Part shown: positions 1-12,011 of the stretch, piece after piece
How the letters are laid out: each line of letters opens with the position of its first letter
Numbering within the stretch: the stretch's first letter is position 1
Assembly (NCBI GenBank): GCA_014529385.2
Contig: CM043969.1
Span: 34,238,446-34,302,445, forward strand
Source: Adiantum capillus-veneris
Lineage: Eukaryota; Streptophyta; Polypodiopsida; Polypodiales; Pteridaceae
Direction: 5' to 3'
Length of the DNA: 64,000 nt
Notes under the pieces: model-generated
The model's database searches: none
Told to the model about the DNA's origin: nothing
Seen by the model: only the letters and a program-made list of their open reading frames with translations
Translations under genes and position numbers: made by a program

Positions 1-373
1 ATTCTTACACTTAATTAAAAGAGCAAGAGAAGAGGAGCATAATGCACTTTTTAGAATAGAAAAAGGATTACCCAATCATTAGTTATGTTAAGTACAAATT
101 GGAACTAAGAAGACACTGGAGAGCATACATACAATAGAGATCTTTCTCCTTAAAAGATAAGCCTCCTTTTTACAATAATGTTATTATCTTTTATACTAGG
201 GCTTTCTAACATTGAATGGACAGATCACATGGAATTGTGCAGATGTCATGATAGAATTACAAATCACGGAAAGGATCTGCCACTCTTTGAATCAAGATTT
301 CACACAGTGTAGCTACACTAGCATGGAAAAATAATAGAATATAAATGTGGTGTTCGACTAAGTGTATGACTAG
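1..373. other. AT-rich sequence, nothing recognised
   Basis: I see no coding frame, RNA gene or repeat that I can support here. It may be the decayed upstream part of the gypsy remnant that follows. Confidence 0.5.
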
Positions 374-1200
374 GTGGGTTCCCGTTTAGTAAATCCGCCA
401 ATAGATGGGACCAGGGCTATTGAGTTAGGGAACCCATTCAATGAATACATATCAAGTATTCAAACTGACAATGAAGTTGAGTCATTGGCAAAGAGAAAAG
501 GAGGTGGACCAAACTGGTTACTAGCAGACAACCAAGAAATAGAGGAATGGAATCTCGGCACAGATGAGAATCCGAAAATGGTCAAGGTCAAAAAGCATTT
601 GAAGCCAAAGATTGAGGAAATATCCAACACTTATTTAAAATATATAAAGACCTGTTTTCTTGGAATAACATGGGTCTGAAAGGAGTTTTGATCTAGAGGT
701 GTGCCAGCATAGAATACCACTTAAGCTAGATGTAAGACCAATCAGGTTCCATCAATAAAGGATGAGTTCCAACTAAACTAAGAAGTTATAGGATGAATTT
801 CAAATATGCTAAGAAGTTCAAGGAGGAGATATGATAAATGATTGAAGGTGGGTCTCATTAATAGAGGTGGAAAATAGCTATTGGCTATTATAGATAGTAG
901 GGGTACCCAAGATGAATGGGGAGCTGAGAGTGTGTATAGACTATCAAAAGCTGAATGCTCAGACATTCAAGGAACCATCCCCTCTCCCATTCATAGATAT
1001 GATGTTAGATAAAATATCAGGCCATGAAATGTATAGTTTCATGGCTATAATCAATTTAGAATTGCACTAGAGGATAGAGCAAAGACAACCTTCATCACTG
1101 AATAGGGAGCATTCATGGATGTAGTAATGCCATTCAGCCTGTGCCATGCCCCAACTACTTTTAAACACTGCATGATGGAGATTTTTAGAACACCATATTA
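374..1200 (+). pseudogene. Decayed Ty3/gypsy protease-linker and reverse transcriptase remnant
   Basis: Broken plus-strand frames read as the segment leading into a plant Ty3/gypsy reverse transcriptase. Around 560-640 the translation contains NPKMVKVKKHLKPKIEE, the linker before RT. Around 690-750 it contains CQHRIPLKLD. At 905-1050 it contains MNGELRVCIDYQKLNAQTF followed by PLPFIDMMLDKISGHEMYSF, which is the RT fingers/palm start. At 1130-1190 a degraded form of the MPFGLCNAPATFQ motif can be read. Many stops and frameshifts separate these blocks and the catalytic YxDD box is absent, so it is non-functional. It matches the clade of the decayed gypsy at 19.9-29.3 kb. No LTRs are visible around it, so it is a fragment. 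Confidence 0.8.
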
Positions 1201-1877
1201 GATGAATGGGAGATTCTCAATAAATTACGAATATTAAATTTTGACCCATCCTACTTAAGGGAAAATCCCACTTATGCCAAAATCTAGAGACTATTACACA
1301 CTATGAGTTTTGTTCAAGCAAGAGGTCATCATGTTCAATATGTGTTCCTCCAATCACTTGTGAAATGATTTTTAATTTAGAAAATATCCCACATCTCATA
1401 GAATATGAGGTGTTGATAAACACCTTAAATAGCACAAACATAATAACAATAGTTTTAATCTCAGATGGTAAACATGACCTTCAAAAAGAAATTGAAAAAG
1501 GTTAAATTCAAAATTAGAGCTTTACATAAACCTAAGAAAAAACTTAAAGGAATGTTTGATGGCTGTACACTCCTCAACTGCCAAGACAAATCCATGATTA
1601 ACACCTTATCCTTCTTTAATGCTATGTTAAGACTTTTTAAAAACATGCTTTGGGATCTTCTCCCTATTTGCATTCGTATCCCAACAAATTTTATAAGCCT
1701 TAGCATCTCTCACACCCTTCTTCTTGCACATTGGTGCTCAATATTGAATGAGGATCCTGGACCTTCCTAAGTAGTGTCTTCAATTAAGGAATTGGATGTC
1801 CACCTATCTATACATCTGTGGTATTACAAGTAAGGTCCCCTACTACCATCTTCTATAGTCCTACTCTTGTGAGACAT
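1201..1877. other. Intergenic, nothing recognised
   Basis: Only short overlapping open frames on both strands, with AT-rich codon content and no familiar motif. The junction at about 1200 marks the abrupt end of the gypsy RT similarity. Confidence 0.5.
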
Positions 1878-2277
1878 CTATTTTAAATTGATTTTGAAAA
1901 AATCTTGAATAATAGCTTTTCCTACTCCAACATGGTCTCTTGACATTCCCATGTATCCAGTGCTCCCATGCAAGAATACTTTGCACTCGTCCTTAAAATT
2001 GTTTCTTGTACTTGTAAACGATGCCTTTGGAGTCCTATGCATCTCATACCATTGCCTGCAGTAGATCCCATTGCCATTCAATAAGGAAAATTATTGCATC
2101 TTTCCATGTGGATTGATAAGTTGATCTATCTCCAAGGAATCATACACATAATTAGGGCAAGCATGTTGATGTTGGCCCCAAAATTCTCTTCTAAGATACA
2201 TTAGCATTCCACATTCTACTAGCTAGAAACATTTCTTTCCACAAAAGTCAATAGTTGACACTTGTTGTGCATACTCA
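1878..2277 (-). pseudogene. Unrecognised decayed coding sequence
   Basis: Read on the minus strand from about 2277 to 1878, a single frame gives about 130 residues interrupted by only two stops. It has a protein-like composition: stretches such as GMLMYLRREFWGQHQHACPN and STRNNFKDECKVFLHGSTGY, with several Cys, His and Trp. The last 67 codons are open. I do not recognise the family. It could be a transposase or retroelement remnant; a host gene remnant cannot be excluded. Confidence 0.3.
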
Positions 2278-3670
2278 GGAGATTTTTTTAATTTTGTTGG
2301 TTCTCTAAATAAGTCTTTTAGTTTCCTATTTCTTAGAAAATATTTTTCTTGTTGGATAAAGGTACCAAAAGTTCTGGGTCATCATCCATATTAATCCAGC
2401 TCTCCCTAATCAACTCAAAATGCTAGCATCATTATTGCACAATGATGTGACATTAATAAAAGTTATATTAGCATGTGATATCAACTCTCATACTCTTCAA
2501 GAGTATCAAGGTATCCATACCAATTAACAAGTTTTTTGTGAACATCAAGACAATTGAGATATGCACGGCCTTAGAATTCTTATGAAACCAATTTTTGATA
2601 GAATCACCAAGTGCTAGGAGGCAATACACTGGAGTTTACATGAGCTTAAGTGCAATGAAATCTTGGTGCTACCATATTTAGCCTTTTCAAGAAAGCTCAA
2701 CTTGCTACCAAGTTCCATGAAATTTATCCAACAGTCAAAATCTCATGCATAGTTATGACTCCATGCTATCAAGCCTTGTCCCTTGCCAAAGGAGAATGCA
2801 TCCATACTATCAGACATTGGATAGGCATTATGTATACTTATATGGAATTTATCATAGTTTCCATGAGAAAATTAAGGGATCATCACATGATTTTCCATGA
2901 GTTTGTCTTTAACCTTTGCGTTTCTTTTGACCCCAAACCTTGGTTTCAGCTTATTGAAGTCAATGTCTCTCAATTGGTCTCAATTCTACATCAATCAGCC
3001 TCTAGGGGGCATGAATCGTGATCCATGTTCCACCAAAAAATTTGCTAGAAATTTTATTTTTTTTTGTGATTTTTTTGAGGTCCTTTAGCACCCTCTTTTT
3101 GGTTTTACGTCAGCTTTCAAATCTCTATCATCAAATTTCTAATATTTCACAGTTATGATTTTCTTGCCCAAAATATGGTTTGTATCTCTTTTTGACCTGA
3201 TCTTTTTGACCCAATTTGACAGTGACAATCTCTACTTTACCTAGTCATATCTAATGGAAAGAAACTAGAAACAAAATGAGGAAAACAATGTAAATAAAGT
3301 CATAACACAAAATAAGAAGGCTCTCTTGAAGAAATGAGAAAATTTGAAGAATGAAATTCCTTTAGCTATCTCACTGAAAAATCTCTTTACCCTTCAAGGA
3401 TAGATCTAGATACTCCCTCGACTCTAGACTCTATCAAGCACTAAACCCATGTCTAACTAGTTTGCTACTAATGTGTATGGAATAGATGATGAATCTCTAG
3501 ATAACAAAAACTCTAAATATGCACTAAACACATATTTAGGAATTTTTGGAAAAATGCGTATTTTTGAGACAAATGTTTGTGAACCAAGTTCTTGAGTGGT
3601 GGTTGCATTTTGTTAGGTTATGGTGTTGTCAACCATTATTGTCAAGTTCTAGAGTAGAGTTTGCATTATG
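2278..3670. other. Intergenic, nothing recognised
   Basis: AT-rich sequence with only short spurious frames. I see no motif, repeat or RNA gene that I can support up to the target site of the short-LTR element. Confidence 0.5.
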
Positions 3671-3675
3671 CTAGG

Positions 3676-3798
3676 TGTTGAGAGAGAAGGAGAGAGCAGA
3701 GAAATAGAACCCCAAAGTGTGTCCAATGACTACACGAGATGAGTTTATATAGAGGGGACCGGGGTGCTATATATAGAGACACTATATACAGCTCAACA
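3676..3798 (-). repeat. 3' LTR of short-LTR element
   Basis: A 123-bp terminal repeat from TGTTGAGAGAG to CAGCTCAACA on the plus strand. It matches 6570-6692 at all but two positions by eye. It contains TATATATAG and TTTATATAG stretches that could act as TATA-like promoter sequence in an LTR. Confidence 0.85.
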
Positions 3799-3809
3799 CC
3801 CCCACTCAA
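3799..3809 (-). other. Polypurine tract of short-LTR element
   Basis: The minus-strand reading TTGAGTGGGGG lies immediately upstream of the 3' LTR, the position of the second-strand primer in LTR retrotransposons. Confidence 0.7.
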
Positions 3810-4327
3810 ATGAAGGTCCCTAACTGTGGATGAAAAAACCCTTGGGGGCTCAAGGGAAAAACCCACAGCTCTACATATACCACTATTATATTAAAAAAAT
3901 TTAGACGTACATCTACAATGTTCAAAGGAGCTACATCACACTTGTTTTACAATGAGCCCTTTCAAGGGTCTTCTTATAATCCAAGATATAGACGATTGAG
4001 CTACTGCAAATTCTTTGGTAGAGAAACTTCAACATCCTTGAGCCTCCGTACATACTGCTTGATGTGATTAAGTTCTGTAAAAAAATCAACTCAAGAAAAA
4101 CATATCAAGTTGTGAATGTTAGAAAAAATTACATCACATTATCCTTAGAGACGGTTCGCGAAGCCGCTCTAGAGACGACATAGAAACAAACGTAATGCCA
4201 ATGCAATCCCATATGTTGATGACATAGAAACAAATGTAACATCAATGGTATCACGTGTGCACAAATATATACAAAGTCGACATGTAATAAATACATTAGG
4301 ACCCCCAAGATCTCAACTAACAGTTTG

Positions 4328-4650
4328 TCATCATCATGGCTTTACGTACCATGGCATTAAGAAGCTTAGAAAAAATTTGAAATAGCAATCATCATGGATT
4401 TAGGTACCATGGCATCAGAGACGCTTTCAATAAAAAAGAATTGAAATACCAATCATCATGGCTTTACGTACCATGGCATCACGGTATTCACCATGGCATA
4501 AGAGACGCTTAGAAAAGCTTGAAAATACCAATCATCATGGTTTTATGTACCATGGCATCAAAGACGTTTTCTTCAAATCAAATAAAAATTGTAAAATAAT
4601 AATCACCATCATGGCTTTATGTAGCATAGCATCAGAGACGCTAGTTTTGT
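4328..4650. repeat. Degenerate tandem repeat, about five units of 55-80 bp
   Basis: The motif ATCATCATGGCTTTACGTAC followed by CATGGCATCA and AGAGACGCT recurs near 4328, 4384, 4448, 4529 and 4600 with variable spacing. It is an internal minisatellite of the short-LTR element. Confidence 0.75.
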
Positions 4651-4798
4651 GCAAAATCTGCAAAACCTCAAGACAATGACTAGTCAGTATAGATAATGGC
4701 TTGGTAAATCTTGTCATCTCTACATTGATGATTCCCATGGAAACCATCAAACATGTTAGTGTACGATCACATAAAACGAGTATTTTATGACAAATTGC

Positions 4799-5044
4799 AA
4801 GGAGAGCAGTAACATTCATGCTATAAATCGCATCAAGTGGTGTGACCCTGCTACCATTGAAGTAGAAACAAATTACAAGATTAATTGATGCTCAAACATA
4901 CAACCTAAAGATGGCAAGGTCAAGGAGAGCAGTAACATTCATGCTATAAATCGCATCAAGTGGTGTGACCCTGCTACCATTGAAGTAGAAACAAATTACA
5001 AGAATTGATGCTCAAACATACAACCTAAAGAATGCAAGGTCAAG
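4799..5044. repeat. Tandem duplication, two units of 123 bp
   Basis: The segment beginning AAGGAGAGCAGTAACATTCA at 4799 is repeated at 4922 with very few changes. It lies inside the short-LTR element. Confidence 0.85.
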
Positions 5045-6556
5045 GTGGCTCTAGGGCAATCCCTAGTGATGATGAAGGCCGAACACCACATGCCAAATCT
5101 ATTGATCAAAGGTTATTCAAAGATATGTAGATTTTTGACTAAATAAAACAACAATTTAACACGATCAAAACGATGCAAAAACCTATTACCGAACTATGAA
5201 TAACTGAGCTAGCTGAGACATGCAGTCACGATCTATGTGCATGAACTCTTAGATTTTATGAGCATCCAAAAGCAACTAGAAAAATACAAGCCACCAACAA
5301 TTTTAACGCCAGGTCATTCTCTATTCTTAAAATAACATTTAATATAATTTAATATAGCATTGTTTGTGGTCGTGCTGCCAACCATAGCATTGTTTCTTCT
5401 CCTCCATGTGTTGAGTTCGAGAAACAAGGGCGCAAGCATACGAGAAACAAGGGCGCAAGCAAACTAAATCAACCCTTGCACTGATCTATGCAAGAAGCAC
5501 GTGCTTGCGAAGAAGCTGCTGAATACATGCTTATGAGTAGAGAGAAGCTTTCCCATCGAGCAGAACCAGGTTGCGATGACCATAGACGCTATCAGAAGGT
5601 GCAGGCCAACAAGAAGCAGCAATGGCAGACCAACCTGTGCATTGCAATCATGTCTTCTTGAGGCTAGAGCAACCACACAAATGCGCACACTTGGTTGCTT
5701 TGTAGCAGTACCTACCTACGGCCAAACGAAGAACACACAAGCGCGATTGACGACGAACTTCTAAAGCTAAGAAATATTGACGCCGGCTCAGCTTAAGAAA
5801 CAAAATCAGGCTCTAAACTTGTCTGAAGGCCAAAAACGTATGCGTCTCAATCAAGGTCTGCAGTCGAGAAGGCCTGATTATAGGGCAAGGTCGAGGTAGC
5901 TTTCGGGAAGAGCTTAATGATCAAAACGAGGTGGTGCCTATGCGACTGCGCTCTGCTGCGGAGAAATCTTTCCAAGAAATATTTGCACTATTCAGAAATC
6001 TTTTCGCTATCGTACCTAGCTTGCTTCAAAGACCGACGTCCTGCTATTTTTATTAGTGCTTCAGAGACCGAAGTCCTGCTATTTTTAGTCACCTATTTTG
6101 GACAAAAAGCGACAACGCACTTCTTTTGGATGAGAAAAATAGATGTGCAAGCTAGGTACGACTCTACTTTACTTTGGCTCTACATAGTTTGCAATATGCA
6201 CAACGCCACAAGATTTGTTCTGATCTTGAATCTCATGACAGAATATACAATTAGTTTATTTAGCCTCTCGTGACTTCCTTAATCACCGAGAGACAGATTC
6301 CTAATAGTGATGAGCACATTCCCATCACATAAGTCCTTTGTGGTTCTCACAAGATCTCTTCTGTGTTGTGCCTATTTCTTGTAGGCTCGCTTTCTTTTTC
6401 CAAGAATTCTATATCTTGAACTCACAACTCAGAACAAAACAAGTACAATTAAAGACAAGATAGATAATCAAGAAGAAACAAGTAAACTTATCTTTGTGTT
6501 TGAAGCATAACGAAGAGCTCTCCATAGCTATATCTTGGTAGAGAACGCATGTAGTT

Positions 6557-6569
6557 GGCTCTGATACCA
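6557..6569 (-). other. Primer-binding site, initiator tRNA-Met type
   Basis: The minus strand reads TGGTATCAGAGCC immediately after the 5' LTR ends. This is the classic Copia primer site complementary to the 3' end of initiator tRNA-Met. Confidence 0.85.
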
Positions 6570-6692
6570 TGTTGAGAGAGAAGAAGAGAGCACAGAAATA
6601 GAACCCCAAAGTGTGTCCAATGACTACACGAGATGAGTTTATATAGAGGGGACCGGGGTGCTATATATAGAGACACTATATACAGCTCAACA
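6570..6692 (-). repeat. 5' LTR of short-LTR element
   Basis: The partner of 3676-3798 and equal in length. It is followed on the plus strand by CTAAG, the probable right copy of the target duplication. Confidence 0.85.
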
Positions 6693-6697
6693 CTAAG

Positions 6698-8166
6698 TTG
6701 CAGCATCATCAACCACACTGGTTTCAACTTTGCTAGGTTGCATCATCATTGGGTGTCCAATTCTACTAACTCATAGAAGTTGCATTGTGCTAGGAATCAT
6801 GCGTATATAGAGAACTTGGATTTAATGTTTGAATGGGGATCAAGAGTATCCACAATGAAATGGAAAAGGTTAATTTTTGACTTGTAAAGTGAAGGTAGTT
6901 TTGCCTTGTTCTACAAGTAGAAGTCTAATTTGAAAAAAACTTGGAGGGCGTTAGATGGTTAAGTGTGGGGGACTACCATGTTCACTTCTTTGAAAGCATG
7001 GTCTAGTTGTCCTGCAAAACTCAATCTTGGAATGCGTTAGTTTGTGATAGAGAAAGCATTTCTATTTTATGTCGCATAATGAAAGACTAGAGGCTTTTTC
7101 TTTATTTGTAGATCCCAAGGAATAATTATTCTACAAGAAAAAATGCTAAACCTTGATTCATAGTCAAGGTGAAACGTTGAAACTTGAGCTAGCTAGAACA
7201 CTCACTACAAGAGCAACAACTTAAAACCCACAAGCAAGTTTCATTTACAAATTGGCAAGAGGTAGCAACAGACACTTGTAGGAAAGAAGGTATTTTCTGT
7301 CATGTTTTGCCATATGGTACTCAACATTGGGAGATTCTTGAGAGAAACCATATGCTACCTATGTGCATTGGAGGCCAAGGGGGTATTGACCCCCCATCAG
7401 CTCCGAGGTTAATTGCCCCAATAGTACCTAGTTCGGTAAGTGGTTCCTCCCTCACAAAAGCTATAGCACTTCTCTTGTACACTCTATTGGCAAGGCTCAA
7501 GCTAGAGATTGAGGCTTCAGGTGCCACCCACAATTTAAAGATTCTAGTTGGTACTTGAGTTTTAGCCAAAACATAAAACTATAAGAAAAATGAAATAAAC
7601 TAAAAACAATATCAAATTTGCAAGAGATTTTAGAAAATTTTAATGTAAGAAATTTAGATTCATGAGCTTCTGCTTGAGAGCTATTGCACATCATTTGAGG
7701 GAAAGGGACCACATGCCCTCCTAACAACATGGTGATCCTTTGCCCCAACAACACCTAGCTAGGTATGCCGCACACATTTCATAAAAGCTCATGCTATTTT
7801 TTTTAGGTCATAGTTTAGAATGTATGATGAGAAATTGTATAAACACACTTGTGATACATAACTAAGGTGTCGAGGCTAATATTATCGGAGTAGAATGGAG
7901 ATTAAGCACTTTTTATATACAAAAGGTATATTCCTATTTTTTCTAGTTTGTCTGCTTCGTGAATACTCCTTTGAGATGATTGTCATGAATGGAGCATTGC
8001 GTAGTAGTAACGCATAGATCACTCCACTAGTGTGTTGTTCGTAGGCCTGGAGAGTTGGTGCAATAATATACATCTTCACTAACACTAGTAATGGGGGTCG
8101 TCACAATATTGGACCCCTATCCCTTAGGATTTGATACTTCTTTTACAATTGTTGAAACACCTCCTA
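6698..8166. other. Intergenic, nothing recognised
   Basis: No retroelement domain, host exon or RNA gene could be supported. The longest frame, at 7307-7558, has a convincing-looking complement on the other strand, which is usual for chance open frames, so I do not call it. Confidence 0.45.
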
Positions 8167-8209
8167 CAAAGCTGACTATGTGTAGGGCCTTCCCAGCTTT
8201 GGAATAGCC

Positions 8210-8382
8210 CCGGGGTCTTCACTAAGGATTACCGTATGGTGTCACATGAGTGTACAATAGGGGGGTTTATGAGGCCAAAAAGGTAGATTTTACAAAGGAG
8301 GATACCGTATATAGGGGGTAAAATGGCAGTTTTGGTGCACGCAGGTGACGTCTTTCTAGTATTACTAGTGAATCCCCTGGGG
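8210..8382. mobile_element. MITE with CAGGGG-type terminal inverted repeats, copy 1
   Basis: A 173-bp insertion flanked by an exact 8-bp duplication GAATAGCC (8202-8209 and 8383-8390). The left end reads CCGGGGTCTTCACTA. The right end, reverse-complemented, reads CCCCAGGGGATTCACTA, so the ends are imperfect inverted repeats. The paralogous repeat unit at about 8712-8730 lacks the insert, which confirms the boundaries. There is no ORF. An 8-bp duplication and a CAGGG-type end are typical of hAT elements, so a non-autonomous hAT relative is the best guess. Confidence 0.8.
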
Positions 8383-8888
8383 GAATAGCCTCTTAGCCTA
8401 GATTTGAATGCCCATATAATCATTGTTGTGTATGATCTAAATGCTAGTCCAACACAAAGCACTTAGATTACGAGCCTCGAGCTGGTTGAAGACTCCTTTT
8501 GAATGCTATGACAGGTTTGGATGCGATTATCTATCGTGGAGGGTGGTTCAACCACCCCCTAGCTTGATCTGAGGAGATTCTTTATATCTCGAAGCTACAA
8601 AGCCAACCTATGGGTACATCATGTTGTAACTACAGAGCCCTTTGTCATCACTTTTTGACAGGTCTATGGGGGAGCATTGTTAAGACTCGAGCTTTAGTAG
8701 GGCCTTCCCAGCTTTGGAAAGGCCGCTTAGCCGAGATATTCATGCCCATAATATCATTTTTGTGTATGATCTAAATGCTATAGTCCAACACAGAGCACCT
8801 AAATAGGGAGCGTCGAGCCGGTTGAAGACTCCTTTTGACTAGCTATGACAAGTTTGGATGCAATTATCTATTGTGGAGGATGGTATAA

Positions 8889-9048
8889 CCACCCCCTAGC
8901 TTGACCTGAGGAGACAGATTATTTCATTGAGCTACAAAGCCAACCTATGGGTACGTCATGATGTACAGCCACCCCCTAGCTTGACCTGAGGAGATGGATT
9001 ATTTCATGGAGCTACAAAGCCAACCTATAGGTACGTCATGATGTAACT
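8889..9048. repeat. Tandem duplication, two units of 80 bp
   Basis: CCACCCCCTAGCTTGACCTG and the following 60 bases occur at 8889 and again at 8969 with few changes. This is a local duplication inside the second copy of the larger direct repeat. Confidence 0.85.
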
Positions 9049-9225
9049 ACATAGCCCTTTAGAATCACTTTTGACAAGTCTATACGGAAGCTTTGTTAAG
9101 GCTCAATCTTTAGTTCGTGTAAGCTTGAGGAGGCACTGAGGAAACTACCCACACCCTTAGTCATTGGCTAAGTTCATCTAAATTGAAGGCAACGTTAGGT
9201 TTTTTGTCAAATTTGAAACCCAGCG

Positions 9226-9930
9226 TTAATTTTGAAATTTGAAAGTGAGAATGACGTTTGCTGCTATCCCCTTGAGCTCGTCATGCCACTTGCTGCTTTG
9301 CTCTGTGAGCTCGCCATGAACTAGGAGAAGGCAAGATCTTGAAGCACCATGAGCTACTATGTGCCCTTGAGCGCACCATCCACTACAACAACTAAATGTC
9401 ACATCAGCTGCCATGCCTCTCGCTCGCTATTGTGCCATGTCAGCATGACTCTCATAGCTCTATTGTGACCTCGCCATGATCTCGAATCACCATGAGCTAC
9501 TATGCGCCCTTGACCGTGCCATCCATTGCTCGCATTAAGGAGTCAAGCATGGATCATAGACCTCTATGTCACCCACCCACGAAAACCTTTTGTTGTAGCA
9601 GTAGAATTAATTGATCCACGTCGAAGCTAATCTGGTCACTTATGTTAGCACCATCCATATTCAAGCCATTATTCACGACTCGCTTGCCATAGTACCTGTG
9701 TTAGCTGCTTTGCTTTCACGCCTTCCCCCTTCTTCAGTCCTCCTCACATCAACCACCATGTCTCTCTCTCATTGCTCTATTGTGAGCTCGCCAATGAACT
9801 CGACTAAGGCATGATCAAGAAGCACCATGAAGTGCCATGCATTGGCCCCGCCATGAGCTACTGCATGAACTCAACATCGCATCAATCGCCCTTGAGGAGC
9901 CATGATTTGTTGCATCTGCGCCATGAGAAA
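9226..9930. repeat. Degenerate repeats rich in CTCGCCATGA and CACCATGAGCTAC
   Basis: Phrases such as GAGCTCGCCATGAACT, AAGCACCATGAGCTACTATG and GCCCTTGAGCGCACCATCC recur near 9307, 9467 and 9785 with irregular spacing. Open frames here follow the repeat and show no protein family. Confidence 0.55.
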
Positions 9931-10450
9931 GAATTGCTTCATCTTCACCTTTGTCATGAGCTCTGGTACCAAACCTGAAGTGTGCACTCAAAAATTCTGC
10001 TCTCGAGGGCCCCAAATCCTCGCCTGTGTGTATTAAATAAGAAGTGCACATCCACAGAGATAGAAATTGAGTTTTCAGCCATGCACTGTTTCCAATCGCT
10101 GCTACGCCTACTGCTGCCCCTACTGCCACCCTCTATCTCTCACTCCACCCCAAAAGGCCCTGATTGCCCGTAAAAAATTTCCGTGGTCGCCTCAAAAAGC
10201 ACCAATTGCCTCCATGCGCCTAGTTCTGTAGCATGAAGCACAAGATGGCCAACCCTTGCTCCCTATTCTGCAACAATCGAGTTGTTGAACATAGAAAGAC
10301 CTGAGCTACAGATTAACTAGCTCGACGTAAAGACTTTCTTTTAATGTGTGTTGATACGGTATAAGAAAATGCACGTGACATGCAAGTGCAAACATCGTTG
10401 ACTTGGGTGCCCAGTCTACATGGACATTTACCACCAAGTTTACGAGCAAG

Positions 10451-10719
10451 GAAGAGCTTGCTTGCCTGATACTTGTTGTGGAGGCAATTAAGAAGCTTCC
10501 ATCCATGGAATCTGTATGGTGTGCGCCTGAATGCAAGTACATCATATGGAAAAAAGGGCCTCCTGGGAAGTAGGTGGCAAGGATACTGCATGGACAACAG
10601 AAGATAAATATTGAGCAAGAGCATGCATGTATTCTTGCAATTGTCATCCACTCTTGCCACATCCTACAAAGGCAGTGACACTCGTGCCCTTAATTGCATA
10701 AGTAGCTCAAGGTATGATA

Positions 10720-10782
<63 letters not shown>

Positions 10783-11914
10783 GCTTCTTGACACAAAGAT
10801 TCTTGCAAAACTCTTTCTAAGTAGTCGAGCATTTCTTCTATTCCTCTTGAGCTTGAACTAAAGTTCTACCCTCATGACCTGGATAGTTTTCAAGCGTCTT
10901 GAGCACGATATACCTTATTTTAGTTGATCATTTAGTCTCTAGCTTCAAGGCTCGAAGTTAAGTTCGAGCCATATGACATGGATGTTTATTTTCAAGCCTC
11001 CTGAGCACTCAAACATGACTTGTTTTAGTTGAGCATTTAGTCTCTAGTTTTGAGGCTTGAACTTAAGTTCGAGCCTCATGACCCGGATGCTTAGTTTTCA
11101 AGCCTTATGATGAGTACTCAAATATAACATGTTTTAGTTGAAAATCTAGTCTCAAGATTCAAGGTTCAAACTTAAGCTTGAGCCACATGACACAAAAACT
11201 CAATTTTCAAGCCTTATGAGCACTCTAGTAGAACTCATCATGCTCAAACTTAAGTTCAAGCCTCATGACATGGACACGCAATTTTCAGGCCCCATGACCA
11301 CTCTAGTAGAAAAATTTCTATCTAGAAACTATCCCGAAGGGTTTGTATCTCACAAGATTTGAATTGAGTCTTCATACGGTCCAAACTTGTTTTTCAGTCT
11401 TATCATCGAAGGACTCAATTTGTAAGGATCATGAACACTCTAGTAGGACTCTTCAAAGCTAGAATCCATCTACAAGAGTCCTATCTCATGAGGTTTGACT
11501 CTCATGGGCTAGAGACACGTGCAAAACTTTCTCAAGTTGAAATCCATCTTTAAACATTTGTGACTCATGAGGCTCTTGACCCTCATGCCCTTGAGACTCA
11601 ATTATTAATTTTAATGAAAACTATAGGAGGAAGAGATTGCTTGCTTGATACCTACTGTGGAGGCAATTCAGAAGCTTCCACCCATGGAATTTGTATGGTA
11701 TGTGCCTGAATGCAGGTACATCATATGGAAAGGAGGGCCACCTGGGAAGTAGGTGGCGAGGATACTGCATGGACAACAAAATATAAATATTGAGCAAGTG
11801 CATGCATGCCTACCTGCAACAACTGGCATCCATGCTTGCCACATCCTACAAAGGCAGTGACACTTCTACCCTTAATTTGTTTGAGGGCATAATTTGCTCA
11901 CGGTATGATCTTTC

Positions 11915-12011
<97 letters not shown>

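Larger units (their letters stand above)
3676..6692 (-). mobile_element. Non-autonomous Copia-type element with 123-bp LTRs
   Basis: Two 123-bp direct repeats (3676-3798, 6570-6692) starting TGTTGAG and ending CTCAACA flank a 2.77-kb interior. On the minus strand a primer-binding site TGGTATCAGAGCC lies directly after the 5' LTR (6557-6569), and a G-rich polypurine tract directly precedes the 3' LTR (3799-3809). Flanking 5-bp sequences CTAGG (3671-3675) and CTAAG (6693-6697) match at 4 of 5 bases and look like the target duplication. The LTRs differ at only two positions. No gag, protease, RT or integrase motif is visible in any frame of the interior, so movement would depend on proteins from a relative. 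The short LTRs resemble TRIM elements, but the interior is far longer than a typical TRIM. Confidence 0.85.
8176..9110. repeat. Two-copy direct repeat of about 0.4-0.5 kb
   Basis: The first unit (about 8176-8690) and the second (about 8692-9110) share GTAGGGCCTTCCCAGCTTTG, ATGATCTAAATGCTA, GGTTGAAGACTCCTTTTGA and GAGCTACAAAGCCAACCTAT in the same order. The first unit is longer because the MITE at 8210-8382 is inserted in it. The second unit therefore serves as an empty site. No coding function is seen. Confidence 0.8.

Noticed and set aside
7203-7220. CACTACAAGAGC as a CACTA left terminus
   Set aside because: The string resembles the right end at 60544, but there are no subterminal motifs around it, and the sequence between would include unrelated older elements.
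9815-10662. Overlapping minus-strand ORFs of 104-118 residues
   Set aside because: Several frames are open over the same bases and follow degenerate CTCGCCATGA repeats or the head of the tandem unit. No family motif was found.
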